From an archaeon (lineage in GTDB: Archaea; Thermoproteota; QMWL01), in assembly GCA_003661605.2 (NCBI GenBank), contig QMWL02000001.1, positions 1 through 49,468 on the forward strand: a stretch of DNA of 49,468 nt. Reading direction: 5' to 3'. The translations under genes and the position numbers were made by a program. The notes beneath the pieces are model-generated. The model had not been told where the DNA came from and searched no databases. It saw only the letters and a list, made by a program, of their open reading frames with translations. This document shows positions 39,936 through 49,079 of the stretch, piece by piece (position 1 is the first letter of the stretch; every line of letters begins with the position of its first letter).

Positions 39936-40976
39936 TCAAACAGGGCTACGCGGGAAGCGAGACAGCACCTTTGCACCTTCTTCCGTTACCACCACATCAT
40001 CTTCAATTCGCACACCGAACATGCCTTCCAAGTACACTCCTGGCTCTACCGTAACGACATCCCCCGCTACTAATAGCTCATTCGAGTAAGGAGATAGTCG
40101 CGGCGGTTCATGTACCTCTAAGCCTATTCCATGACCAGTAGAGTGGATAAACGCCTCCCCTAGCTTTCGCTCCTCCAAGAACTTACGCGCACGTGCGTCT
40201 ACCTCAGCGCACCTCGCTCCTGCTCTTATCCCAGCGATAGCAAGCTTTTGCGCCTCTAGGACAGCGCTCCAGACCTCCTCGAAACTCTCCGGTGCTCTTC
40301 CAACAACGAAGGTGCGTGTTAGATCTGCACAGTACCCGTTAACGCGCGCACCTATATCGACAACAACAGCATCTCCTCTCTGTAGCTCCCTATCGCTTGT
40401 TCGATGGTGTGGAAAAGCGCTGTTAGGTCCTGAGGCAACAATACACTCGAAGGAGAACCACTCTGCTCCCGCTTCTCGCATTGCGCGCTCTGCTAGAGAC
40501 GCCAGTTCCCTCTCTCGAAGTCCCGGTCTCAGCCCTTCCTCTACGGCCTTCAATCCCTCCTCTGTAACTCTCACCGCTGCTTCGATTCTCCGAATCTCCT
40601 CCTCGTCCTTTCGCCGACGTACCTCGTAAACTTCCTTTGCAACGCTTACGGGCTCTATGCCCTTTCTCTGTACAACTTCCAATAAGCTGATGTCAAGAGC
40701 ATCAAACCCGATACGCCCCTGTACTTTCTCTCCAACTTGCTGCCACAGCTCCTCCCGCCGTCGCCACACGCTGAGTTTAACCCCCTCTACCTGCTGCCGC
40801 GCTCGCGCTTCTTCTAACCTCGGCACCAGAAGCCAAGCTTCGTGAGGCAGCACAAGTAGCACTCCTGCATTAAAGCCTGTCAGGTAGAACACATTCTCGC
40901 GACGCGTGAGTAGGATACCTACTGCCCCCTTTTCTCGGCTTTTTTCGAGAATGCGTGTTGCCCGATCCCACCGCAC
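39936..40976 (-). CDS. Xaa-Pro dipeptidase/aminopeptidase (M24B)
   Basis: A 346-residue M24 metallopeptidase. The N-terminal domain (TRRENVFYLTGFNAGVLLV) is followed by the pita-bread domain with metal ligands in VVDIGARVNGYCADLTRTF (two aspartates), STGHGIGLEVHEPP (histidine), TVEPGVYLEGMFGVRIEDD (two glutamates). This is the Pro-specific type, splitting X-Pro bonds. GTG start. It is the third gene of a minus-strand run with the PP-loop ATPase and IorB (19 bp gap). Confidence 0.93.
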   Translation of the reverse strand: MRWDRATRILEKSREKGAVGILLTRRENVFYLTGFNAGVLLVLPHEAWLLVPRLEEARARQQVEGVKLSVWRRREELWQQVGEKVQGRIGFDALDISLLEVVQRKGIEPVSVAKEVYEVRRRKDEEEIRRIEAAVRVTEEGLKAVEEGLRPGLRERELASLAERAMREAGAEWFSFECIVASGPNSAFPHHRTSDRELQRGDAVVVDIGARVNGYCADLTRTFVVGRAPESFEEVWSAVLEAQKLAIAGIRAGARCAEVDARARKFLEERKLGEAFIHSTGHGIGLEVHEPPRLSPYSNELLVAGDVVTVEPGVYLEGMFGVRIEDDVVVTEEGAKVLSRFPRSPV

Positions 40977-40995
40977 GCCCTGCGTTTTCGCTCGC

Positions 40996-41586
40996 TTAAT
41001 CCGCTTTACCCTCTTGAAGCTCCTTACCCCTACTCAGTCCAAGCTGAAGTGCACGTATGCTAACGGCGTAAGGAAGAGTCGCTCGAACTGCTTTCTCTAA
41101 CGCATGCGTACTTACCGGAAGCACTCCAAGACTCTTCGCAACCCCCACCAGCAGCACGTTCGCTTGTAGCGGCGAACCCACCTCCCTCGCAGCCCACGCT
41201 GTAGCGGGTACGAAGAACACCACTCCTCGACTACGGATCTGGTCTCTAACGTGTTGGATAGCACACCCCTCTGGAAGGTGACCACTAAAAGGCTCCGATT
41301 CAGAAACAACAACCCCCGTAGGAGCAAGCATCGAAAGCCAGCGGAGCGTCTCGATAGGATCTAGACCTAAAATCAGATCCGTAGCTCCTTCTGGAATCAG
41401 CGGACTAGCTACTTCTTCACCCCACCGGATGTGAACGACCACGGATCCACCGCGTTTTGCTACACCACGTGTTTCGCAGACTTTCACATGATGACCATCA
41501 ACAAGCGCAGCGCGCGCGATGATTATACCTGTAGTTACTACTCCTTGACCGCCAACGCCGCACACAAGAACGTTGAAGACCTTCAA
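40996..41586 (-). CDS. iorB: indolepyruvate ferredoxin oxidoreductase beta subunit (IorB) / 2-oxoacid oxidoreductase gamma-type
   Basis: The gamma-type domain of 2-oxoacid:ferredoxin oxidoreductases: VLVCGVGGQGVVTTGIIIARAAL, the ETRGVAKRGGSVVVHIRWG signature (typical of IorB), and a conserved C-terminal ANVLLVGVAKSLGVLPV. In the complete enzyme IorA carries thiamine diphosphate and Fe-S; no IorA is in the window. ATG start overlapping the PP-loop gene stop (ATGA). It might serve another 2-oxoacid enzyme, since this domain is shared. Confidence 0.88.
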   Translation of the reverse strand: MKVFNVLVCGVGGQGVVTTGIIIARAALVDGHHVKVCETRGVAKRGGSVVVHIRWGEEVASPLIPEGATDLILGLDPIETLRWLSMLAPTGVVVSESEPFSGHLPEGCAIQHVRDQIRSRGVVFFVPATAWAAREVGSPLQANVLLVGVAKSLGVLPVSTHALEKAVRATLPYAVSIRALQLGLSRGKELQEGKAD

Positions 41587-42614
41587 CTGAAGATGCTCTT
41601 GATGTAGCTTAGCGCTTGCCCCGGCTCAAGGATACCTGCTCGAAGCTCTCGAAGTACGCGCTGCACAGACGCCCAGCGGTAGGCTGGGTACCGTTTGTGA
41701 AGGTATCGTAAGAACGGGCATCCATACGTAAACCCGCGTCCTCGAAACTCGTAAACAGTCCTTGCGATTAGGACGGTCTCGGACTTGGTGAGCGCTAACG
41801 CAGCACAAAGGTTCAGAACCCAGACCTCTCCTATTCGCTGGAGTGCGTGATAGCCTGTGGGAAGTAGGTCTCCGAAACTTACGAGAGGGATTCCCCGCTC
41901 TTGAGCAAAGGCTAGAACCCGTTCAGTAATCAAGCGCCGACACTTACCACACGGATGAAGTCTCCCCTGCACCGCTCGCCGAGCAACCTCCTCAAACCCC
42001 GGTACATCCCGTAAAACTACGTGTTCCACTCCTAACCGCTCTGCAATCTGCCGTGCACGATCCTCAACCCTACGTGGAACGATATACGGCGCTGGTGCAA
42101 CAGTTACGGCTATCGGGTTTAACCCCGCCTCCCTCGCAAGGATGAGAGCAGCGGTACTATCCGCACCGCCTGAGAGCCCTACTACGATGCTCGGTACGCC
42201 TTCCTCCTCGACCTCCAGATTAGGTCGTAACGGATAATGCTTCAATTCTCGTTCAAGAAGCGGCACTATGTGCTTTTCAAGCACATCTTTGAGACGCTGG
42301 GAAACTCGCGCTCGCTTTACACACTCCAGAGTCATGCGAATCCTCCACCGCTTTACCACAACATCCGTAAGAGCCCGTACCCCAATATTCGGTATGTCAA
42401 ACCATTTCTTCAGCTCAGCTACCGCCCACGCACCAGGACCTAAGAGCGCGGATTTATCCGGTCTATCGGGAACGAATATGAAAAGCGTGCGCGAGTCCTC
42501 ATCCACTAAAACCCGCGAAATGACAGGTCTTCCATACATAATACCAACCTTCCTGTAAATGCGCTCTCGTATACGTTCCAGAGCCTGCTCAACATCCCCT
42601 TTCCTGATGCGCAT
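41583..42614 (-). CDS. PP-loop superfamily ATPase (COG1365-like)
   Basis: A 343-residue protein with a PP-loop SGGADSTAALILARE near 147-160 and a CGKCRR cysteine pair (about 230), like tRNA- or cofactor-thiolating ATPases. The N-terminal 140 residues (including IFVPDRPDKSALLGPGAWAVAEL, resembling a PUA-like or adaptor fold) and the C-terminal tail are specific to the COG1365 group, whose substrate is unknown. ATG start; it overlaps iorB by 4 bp and is divergent from smc with 130 bp between starts. Confidence 0.8.
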   Translation of the reverse strand: MRIRKGDVEQALERIRERIYRKVGIMYGRPVISRVLVDEDSRTLFIFVPDRPDKSALLGPGAWAVAELKKWFDIPNIGVRALTDVVVKRWRIRMTLECVKRARVSQRLKDVLEKHIVPLLERELKHYPLRPNLEVEEEGVPSIVVGLSGGADSTAALILAREAGLNPIAVTVAPAPYIVPRRVEDRARQIAERLGVEHVVLRDVPGFEEVARRAVQGRLHPCGKCRRLITERVLAFAQERGIPLVSFGDLLPTGYHALQRIGEVWVLNLCAALALTKSETVLIARTVYEFRGRGFTYGCPFLRYLHKRYPAYRWASVQRVLRELRAGILEPGQALSYIKSIFS

Positions 42615-42636
42615 GGAGCCAACAGAACCGATCTTT

Positions 42637-42645
42637 GTTAAAATT
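42637..42645 (-). promoter_or_regulatory. TATA-like promoter of the PP-loop/iorB/peptidase unit
   Basis: AATTTTAAC on the minus strand, 23-31 bp before the PP-loop ATG, has archaeal TATA spacing for a leaderless or near-leaderless transcript. Confidence 0.45.
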
Positions 42646-42716
42646 GGTAGCGCGCTTTACCACACCGCTGCTGAAAACGGGTCTAATAACTTAGTAAAAA
42701 TGTATTGACGGTGTTT

Positions 42717-42725
42717 CCTATATCC
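42717..42725 (+). promoter_or_regulatory. TATA-like element upstream of smc
   Basis: CCTATATCC lies 20-28 bp before the smc GTG; a GGAGA sequence just upstream of the GTG is a possible Shine-Dalgarno site. The 130-bp divergent region 42615-42744 contains both promoters and no other gene that I can see. Confidence 0.4.
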
Positions 42726-42744
42726 AAAATAGACTGGAGAACGC

Positions 42745-45700
42745 GTGTCTGGACGCATTCTCAGCGTCCGTGTGCGCAACTTCAAAGTATTTGGACCTCG
42801 AACCACTTGTTTCCAGCCTGCCTCTGGACTCACACTCCTTATTGGACCCAACGGTCAGGGTAAAAGCTCCCTCCTACAAGCTACTATTCTACCTCTAGGA
42901 ATCAACATACGCCGTGTTTTACGTCTGCTTGGCGTTGGTAGCGTCATCGATCTATTCCATAGGAAGGAAGACCGAGTTGCGCGAAAGATCTCCGTGGAAA
43001 TCGCTTTTGACAACGCTGACCGGTTCTTCCCCATAGATTCCGATCAAGTCGTTATCCGCCGAGTTCTCACACGGTCAGAAGGCGGTGTTGAAGCTAGCAA
43101 GTTCTACCTCAACGGGCGCCGCGTTCAAGCTTATGTCGTACAAAACCTCCTTCACCGCGCGGGAATAGACCCCACAGGGTTCAACATCGTCCCCCAAGGT
43201 GCTATCGTCGAAATCGCAAACAAAGACTCCGAAGAACTTGCTGCGTACATTCGCAGTCTTGCTGGCATTGAAGAATTCGAGGAACGGCGACGACGTGCTG
43301 AGAAGCGCCTCGCAGAGGCCGAACAGCACCTACGCGAGCTACGAGGTCGAAGAGCGGGCGAAGAACGCTTTGTCCTTACTCTATCCCGCGATCTAGTAGT
43401 TGCACAACGAAGACAGCTAACCGAACGGCTCCTCAGCATGATCGAAACCGCGCTCCTTCTCCATGAGAGGAACGCACTCAGTGCTCAGATCGAAGACCGC
43501 GAACGCCACGCTCGAGAGTTGGAGGAGAACCTGAAAGTTCTTCGAGAGCAGATCCAAGCTATACGCCAGGAGATAAACGGTCTCCAGCGCCAGCTACAGC
43601 AAACGCTACCTAGCATTGAAACCGACCTCGCACAAATCGACCTTGATCTACAACGCCTACGCGGAGAGCGTTCAAACCTAGAAGACCAAATACGTAGCGT
43701 AAACGCAGACCTAGAGCACTTAAACCAGCGAATCGATGCGGTTCGAAGAGAGAAGCAGCAAGTTAATAATGAACGTGAGGCGCGTCTTCAAGAGATCAAC
43801 CAACTGCTAGAGAAGCAAGACCAGTTAGTTAAACAGGTAGAATGCCTCGAAAAGAGTATTGCACAGCTTCGCGATCGTGAAAATTCGCTCATAAACTTGC
43901 TTTCCTCTGGTACCGGGGAGAGAACTCAGCTCGAACAACAGCTACAGGACGTGGAGAAACAGCTTCGTGAAGCGCGTAACCGCCTTTCAAGACTTCAAAC
44001 ACGCCTCGAAGCCCGAGAAGCCGTAGTCCGCGACCTTGAGTCTCGTATATCTGACATCGACCTCGAACTATCTACTCTTCGCGAACAGCTACAGGATCTA
44101 CGTGACGCTATCTCGCATCAGCAACGAGCACTAAATCTCTCTGAGAAACGGCTGACACAGCTTCGTGAACGATACGCTCGAGCCCACACTTTGCTAAACG
44201 ACGCTCGTGAAGCTCTCTCTACGGCGCGAATCCTCGTCATGTCCATCGATGCTCAACGCTCCATAGTAGAAAACCTCGCCACCGCTCAGCAAGCGCGACA
44301 GCGGTTACTCGAACTCGCACGTGCAGGCATCATACCTGGGGTTCTCGGTGTTTTACGCGATCTCATCAAAGTACTGCCTAGACACAAGCCTCTGATAGAA
44401 GCCGTTCTACGAGACTGGCTCGACGCCTATGTTGTCGAAGACCTCAACGCTGCTTCCCAGCTACTTGCTTACGCCAAGCGTATGCAAGCTGGGCGTATTA
44501 TCGCAATTCCTGTATCGCTAACAAAGCGCCTTCGCCCCCCACCTCCTCCAAAGCACCCTGCAATCATCGCTACCGCCGATAAGCTAGTACGTGCTTCAGC
44601 TCAGATACAACCCGTAGTTCGCTTTCTTTTAGGAGGCGTGGTTTTCGTTTCCTCTCCTAAAGCAGCTGCAGAGCTTGCTCAGAAGGGATACACTGCGATA
44701 ACGAGAGACGGTGTAGTGTATACCGCTAGCGCTGTTGCAACAGGGTCTCCCAGCAAACTACAGTCTCTACCTAAACTACCCATCCTCACCCTAAAGCGTG
44801 TGAAGAAACTGGTTAAACGGCTTGAACGGCTTACGGTAGACCGGAAGCGCCTCATAGCCGATCTGAAGCGCGCTATCGAAGAAGAAGAGAAGTCTATTGA
44901 AACCCAACGTCAGTCTCTGGCGAAGTTACAAGCGGACTTTGACCGCCTACAAACCACGCTACAGCGATCCGAAGCGCGCCGCGACCGCTTAGCCAAAAAA
45001 CTGGCTTCTGAACGTGCGGTTCTCGTAAAGCTAAGACGAGAATGTAATCAGACAGCAGCTAGAGTTGCAGCACTGGAAAGCCGGTATGCACAGCTGTCTC
45101 AACGTCTTGCGAACCTAAACCCTGAGCGAATTGAAAGGGAGATTCGAGGCGTTCGTGCACGCATCGAGCAACTCAAGGGTCAATTACGCAGTACGCGCCT
45201 CCAGATTGAAGATATAAGGAAAAAGATCGAGGATCTTCGCCGCATTGACTTACGGCTTCGGACGTGTGCAGAGTCCCTCTTCGCCACAGAGCAACAGCTA
45301 GGGCAGCGAAGAAACGAGCTTCAGAATAAGCGCCGCCGCCTTCTTCGCAGCCTTCAGGTCTTGGTGGATCAGGAAAAGCGTTTGGAGGAGAGACGTACTG
45401 CTCTCCTCAAGCTTCGTGAGGATGCTATAAGTGGTCGATGGCAGTTAATTGAACTCCTAAACAAGCGACAAGAGGAGTTTCAAACACTAGACAGCAAGTA
45501 CCGCTCTCTCTTGGCCGAGCAAACGCGGCTACTTACTCAGGTGAACTATGACCGCGACCAGCTCCATCGTCTCGATCAAAAGCTCCATGAATCTGCTTTC
45601 CTAGAGTCCGCTACAGAACTACTAGCCACACACGACCCTGATTTCCTCAAGAAGCTCAAAGCACTACTTCACCGCGAGTTACGAGAAATAGGTCCCGTAA

Positions 45701-46320
45701 ACGAGCGAGCTTTCGAAGAGTATAATCGTAATCTCCCCGGGTTCAAAAAACTATCTGAGCGACTTCGCGAACTAGAAGAGGAATGTAACGCCATTCGGCA
45801 GCTGATCGAGCGCATCGAACAAGAAAAACACCAGACTGTTCGAAGCATCGTTGACAGAATAAGCCACCACTTCGCTCGCTACCTGCGCGAGTTCTTCCCA
45901 AACAGTTCTGCGCGGCTCTTCTTCGAAGATCCCCAGCACCCTGCCGACTCACCTATCTCCATCCGCGTGCGTATAGGCGATAAACCCGAGATGAGCCTCA
46001 TGGCCTGCAGCGGCGGCGAGAAGGTTATCACAGCGATCTGCTTGATTCTCGCGTTTCAAGAACTATTCCCCGCCCCCTTCTACATCTTCGACGAGATCGA
46101 CGCTGGTCTCGATGCTCGTAATGCTGAGATCCTAGCTCGTTTGATCCGTCAGCTCGCTGATAGGTCCCAGGTCATAATTGTGTCTCACCGAGGTCGCGAA
46201 CTTGCACGACTTGCTGACAAGATCGTAGGCGTCTTCACCGCAGATGGAAGAGCGCACCTCGTATCCGTACGCCCCGAGCAGCTTGTCCAACAAGCAGTCT
46301 CTCCCGTCACCTCGCCTTGA
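42745..46320 (+). CDS. smc: chromosome segregation/condensin ATPase SMC
   Basis: A full-length SMC of 1191 residues. The N-terminal ATPase head has GPNGQGKSS at 34-42 (usual GPNGSGKSN), two long coiled coils flank a hinge at about 520-680 (PGVLGVLRDLIKVLPRHKPLIEAVLRDWLDAYVVED), and the C-terminal head has the signature CSGGEKVITAICL near 1088 and Walker B FYIFDEIDAGLD near 1113. It entraps and compacts DNA with ScpA and ScpB, which follow. GTG start. The stop TGA overlaps the ScpA TTG start. Confidence 0.96.
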   Translation: MSGRILSVRVRNFKVFGPRTTCFQPASGLTLLIGPNGQGKSSLLQATILPLGINIRRVLRLLGVGSVIDLFHRKEDRVARKISVEIAFDNADRFFPIDSDQVVIRRVLTRSEGGVEASKFYLNGRRVQAYVVQNLLHRAGIDPTGFNIVPQGAIVEIANKDSEELAAYIRSLAGIEEFEERRRRAEKRLAEAEQHLRELRGRRAGEERFVLTLSRDLVVAQRRQLTERLLSMIETALLLHERNALSAQIEDRERHARELEENLKVLREQIQAIRQEINGLQRQLQQTLPSIETDLAQIDLDLQRLRGERSNLEDQIRSVNADLEHLNQRIDAVRREKQQVNNEREARLQEINQLLEKQDQLVKQVECLEKSIAQLRDRENSLINLLSSGTGERTQLEQQLQDVEKQLREARNRLSRLQTRLEAREAVVRDLESRISDIDLELSTLREQLQDLRDAISHQQRALNLSEKRLTQLRERYARAHTLLNDAREALSTARILVMSIDAQRSIVENLATAQQARQRLLELARAGIIPGVLGVLRDLIKVLPRHKPLIEAVLRDWLDAYVVEDLNAASQLLAYAKRMQAGRIIAIPVSLTKRLRPPPPPKHPAIIATADKLVRASAQIQPVVRFLLGGVVFVSSPKAAAELAQKGYTAITRDGVVYTASAVATGSPSKLQSLPKLPILTLKRVKKLVKRLERLTVDRKRLIADLKRAIEEEEKSIETQRQSLAKLQADFDRLQTTLQRSEARRDRLAKKLASERAVLVKLRRECNQTAARVAALESRYAQLSQRLANLNPERIEREIRGVRARIEQLKGQLRSTRLQIEDIRKKIEDLRRIDLRLRTCAESLFATEQQLGQRRNELQNKRRRLLRSLQVLVDQEKRLEERRTALLKLREDAISGRWQLIELLNKRQEEFQTLDSKYRSLLAEQTRLLTQVNYDRDQLHRLDQKLHESAFLESATELLATHDPDFLKKLKALLHRELREIGPVNERAFEEYNRNLPGFKKLSERLRELEEECNAIRQLIERIEQEKHQTVRSIVDRISHHFARYLREFFPNSSARLFFEDPQHPADSPISIRVRIGDKPEMSLMACSGGEKVITAICLILAFQELFPAPFYIFDEIDAGLDARNAEILARLIRQLADRSQVIIVSHRGRELARLADKIVGVFTADGRAHLVSVRPEQLVQQAVSPVTSP

Positions 46321-47045
46321 ACGCGCGGTTTGTGATCCCGGAGGACGCTCCCTATATCATTCTTGTACGCCCTGAGCGGATACAGCGTTCGCGCATATGG
46401 AAGATCAAGCTGCGATTCCTCCTCGAACGCTTTTGGGAGGACATGCAGGCTACTACTGGCATCGATTACGTAACCACCGGTATCGTTGTCGAGACTTCTA
46501 GCCTCATCTACTACGAGAAGGTGAAGCGTATCTTCCAACCTGACGAACCTCCGCCCCGACGCTCTCGTCGCGCTCTTGAAGACTTCATTCCTCCTCCCGT
46601 ACCTTTCCCCTACATCTCTCCCTACACGTCCTTCTTCCGCAGCCTTCCCATCAGCGAGTACCTTCGAATGATTGAGGAACTCCTACACCGCGAAAACCTG
46701 GTCGTACGCAGCGCACGCCCCTTCGTTAAGACAAAACCTGAAGACGTTCTACAGCTCATTGAGCACATCGATCGAATCGAAGCTCAGCGCTTCCAACAGT
46801 TCCTTACACGCTTCGAAACCGAGCTTCTCGGCATACTTGAAGCTCAGCCAATTGTCCTACTCTCAGAAGTGCTATCCCGATTAGGTCTTCTCAGCACTAA
46901 ACCAGATCTGTTCACCCCTCTTCTCGCGTGCCTCTTCCTAGCGTCTGAGGGGAAGATCTGGCTACTCGCGCTCGACGATGAAACGGATCTAATTATCTGC
47001 CACCCTGACCTAGCTCCAGAAGAAGAGGACGCACTAGACGGCTGA
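46317..47045 (+). CDS. scpA: kleisin ScpA
   Basis: The 242-residue kleisin that bridges SMC heads. The N-terminal part has IWKIKLRFLLERFWEDMQA and a helix SLIYYEKVKRIF, as in ScpA (SMC neck binding); a charged, proline-rich middle (PPPRRSRRALEDFIPPPVP) and a winged-helix C-terminus (PIVLLSEVLSRLGLLS, LFTPLLACLFLASEGKIWL) follow. TTG start at 46317 overlaps the SMC stop by 4 bp; the stop overlaps the ScpB ATG by 1 bp. The order smc-scpA-scpB confirms the assignment. Confidence 0.92.
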   Translation: MNARFVIPEDAPYIILVRPERIQRSRIWKIKLRFLLERFWEDMQATTGIDYVTTGIVVETSSLIYYEKVKRIFQPDEPPPRRSRRALEDFIPPPVPFPYISPYTSFFRSLPISEYLRMIEELLHRENLVVRSARPFVKTKPEDVLQLIEHIDRIEAQRFQQFLTRFETELLGILEAQPIVLLSEVLSRLGLLSTKPDLFTPLLACLFLASEGKIWLLALDDETDLIICHPDLAPEEEDALDG

Positions 47046-47650
47046 TGAGACAAGAACAAGAAGTACCGAAAGACGCCCTACAACGCATCGAAGCTTGCTT
47101 GTACGCAGCAGGTCGCCCTATTGACATCGCTACCCTTACTCGAGTAGCTGGACTCTCCTCCAGGCGCATCACTCGCAAACTGGTGGCTGAGCTTGCACAG
47201 CGTTACCGCCGATCAGGCTCAGCTCTCGAAATCGCCGAGCTTCCAGGTAGTCGTTTTGTTATGCGCGTCCGTGCCCCTTACTCGGAGTACGCGCGTCGCG
47301 TTGCACGTGACCTTGTTCTAAGCCGCGGTGCAATACGAACCTTGCTCTACATTGCCTACAAATATGCGCAAGCAGGTCAACCAGTCAAACGCGCACTCAT
47401 CACTCGTGTTGTAGGACCCTCCGCTTACCGTCACATCGAGCGTCTTCGCCTGTATGGACTCATCGTAACAAAGCGCCATGGACGCACGCTTGAAATCGCC
47501 CCAAGCCCTCGGTTCTACGACCTGTTCTCACTAGACCCGCAGAAACCCCTCCTCCCTCAGCTTCGCCGCCTCTTCACAAAGGCTGGTATCACACCGCCAA
47601 GTCGTGCACCAAGCGAAGCAGGCGCATCCAGCAGTCAGAGCAAAACGTAG
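47045..47650 (+). CDS. scpB: ScpB, winged-helix partner of ScpA
   Basis: ScpB binds the ScpA middle and modulates SMC. The 201 residues contain the two winged-helix domains of the family: ALQRIEACLYAAGRPIDIATLTRVAGL and RGAIRTLLYIAYKYAQAGQPVKRALITRVVG, with RLRLYGLIVTKRHGR at the end and a flexible tail (SEAGASSSQSKT). ATG start overlapping the ScpA stop. The last 62 bp overlap the convergent archaemetzincin gene. Confidence 0.92.
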   Translation: MRQEQEVPKDALQRIEACLYAAGRPIDIATLTRVAGLSSRRITRKLVAELAQRYRRSGSALEIAELPGSRFVMRVRAPYSEYARRVARDLVLSRGAIRTLLYIAYKYAQAGQPVKRALITRVVGPSAYRHIERLRLYGLIVTKRHGRTLEIAPSPRFYDLFSLDPQKPLLPQLRRLFTKAGITPPSRAPSEAGASSSQSKT

Positions 47651-48176
47651 ATCCCTTCCGATACAGCTCGAAGGGCGAGTTTGAAAACCGCATTACACAG
47701 TCCCAGCGCTCACAGTGCGGTAACCCAACTGTATGTCCGAACTCGTGTACTACAACCTTACCCAGCTGCTGTGCGAAGAACTGCTTGTCTTCAGGCAAGT
47801 AGCGGCTCATCTCAGGTAGTGCTTCCCAGAAACTTGGGTGAATTCTAGCACTTGAGATAACTGCTGCACCCCGTGTAGCTAGTCCAAAGATGTAGTTCAT
47901 TCCTCGAGTATAAATATCAACAGAGGTTAGCAGGAGAACTACGCTACCAGGTGTCCACATCTGCTGTGGTACCGTTAGTAAGTCGTCTGCAAGATACTGA
48001 TACTTCCCACGCCAAGGCTCAACGCGCCGCCGAACTCCTGTTGGAAAACCAACCGCACCTCCGTCCACCACTCTAACAACGCTACCAACTACCCGATCAA
48101 GCGCAAGTAGAGCGAAGCCCTTCTCCTCGTTCGGAACCTCTCGTGTGTGAACTAGGACCGCGCGAAGGCTACTCAA
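47589..48176 (-). CDS. amzA: archaemetzincin metalloprotease
   Basis: A metzincin protease with the family signature HExxHxxGxxH plus four cysteines: H144-EFG-H148-TVGLP-H154, then C155, C160, methionine M162 in CVMRFSN (Met-turn), and C179/C182 in FCSDC that hold a second zinc. 195 residues, standard length; no signal peptide. Substrates are unknown. TTG start at 48176 overlaps the pyrK end by 8 bp; its 3' end overlaps scpB by 62 bp, the longest antisense overlap in the window. Confidence 0.93.
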   Translation of the reverse strand: MSSLRAVLVHTREVPNEEKGFALLALDRVVGSVVRVVDGGAVGFPTGVRRRVEPWRGKYQYLADDLLTVPQQMWTPGSVVLLLTSVDIYTRGMNYIFGLATRGAAVISSARIHPSFWEALPEMSRYLPEDKQFFAQQLGKVVVHEFGHTVGLPHCERWDCVMRFSNSPFELYRKGSTFCSDCWMRLLRLVHDLAV

Positions 48177-48987
48177 CGGGAATGGGGCGTCCTATGTCAT
48201 CGCGACGAATGCGTGCGAATTCGTTGATCCGTCGGAGGATACGCAACGGTACCACGGGTCCATCTCTACAGACGCGCAACCAACCCAGCTGACAGGACCC
48301 GCAGATCCCCACACCACACTTGATGTAGCGTTCGACAGAAGCCTCCCCAGGAACTCCCGCCTCCTGCGCGAGGTCCGCCACCGCTGCGATCATCTTCTCA
48401 GGACCACACACATAGAGGTAATCGAAGTTCTTAAGATCCATATCCCGAAGCGCATCAACAACCGTTCCCTTAACACCCACACTTCCATCCTCTGTACACG
48501 CTACGTAGCGGACGGCTCTTCGACGATTAAGTTGCTGCAACCAGCGGTGGTAAATCAGCTCCTGACTAGAAGCTCCTCCCAACACCACTGTACATCGTGT
48601 TCGACGCGTTACGAACCTCCTAATTAGAGGTCGTAGCGGTGCGATACCTGTCCCCCCTCCTACAATCAGGGGCTTCTTGCTTCGGAGCGAAAACCCTCGA
48701 CCAAACGGACCCCGTATCACTATTCTATCTCCAACTCGTAATTGCCGCATCGCGCGAGTCGTATCACCTACTTCCCGAACGGTAATGCCTGAAAGCCCCT
48801 CCTCGTTGATGAACGCTAGCGACATAGGCACCTCCTCATAACCCAGTAGCCAAACCATAACGAACTGCCCTGGTGAGGCACACGCACACAACGAGTCCCG
48901 AAACAGGATCGAGGTCACAGTAGGCGTTTCTCTCACTACCTGATCGATTCTCACCACCCTTCGTGCATTATTCTGTACGTAACTCAC
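48169..48987 (-). CDS. pyrK: dihydroorotate dehydrogenase electron-transfer subunit PyrK
   Basis: The FAD and 2Fe-2S subunit that passes electrons from class 1B PyrD to NAD(+). The 272 residues have an FAD-binding SPGQFVMVW and FINEEGLSGITVREVG, an NAD-binding LIVGGGTGIAPLRPL, YLYVCGPEKMI and a 2Fe-2S site with C224, C229, C232, C240 (KCGVGICGSCQ, RVC). Its PyrD partner is at 11585-12499. GTG start, with a TATA-like box 22-29 bp upstream, so the transcript is probably leaderless. Confidence 0.92.
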   Translation of the reverse strand: MSYVQNNARRVVRIDQVVRETPTVTSILFRDSLCACASPGQFVMVWLLGYEEVPMSLAFINEEGLSGITVREVGDTTRAMRQLRVGDRIVIRGPFGRGFSLRSKKPLIVGGGTGIAPLRPLIRRFVTRRTRCTVVLGGASSQELIYHRWLQQLNRRRAVRYVACTEDGSVGVKGTVVDALRDMDLKNFDYLYVCGPEKMIAAVADLAQEAGVPGEASVERYIKCGVGICGSCQLGWLRVCRDGPVVPLRILRRINEFARIRRDDIGRPIPVE

Positions 48988-49008
48988 GCCATCGCCCTAT
49001 TCCTCTCT

Positions 49009-49016
49009 CTATAAAG
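49009..49016 (-). promoter_or_regulatory. TATA box of the pyrK-amzA unit
   Basis: CTTTATAG on the minus strand, 22-29 bp before the pyrK GTG, has the standard archaeal spacing for a leaderless start. Confidence 0.5.
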
Positions 49017-49079
49017 ACCTACTCAAATCTCGAACTCGTTTACGCCTCCTCCAAAGCTGCGTTAGAATCAGATGATATG

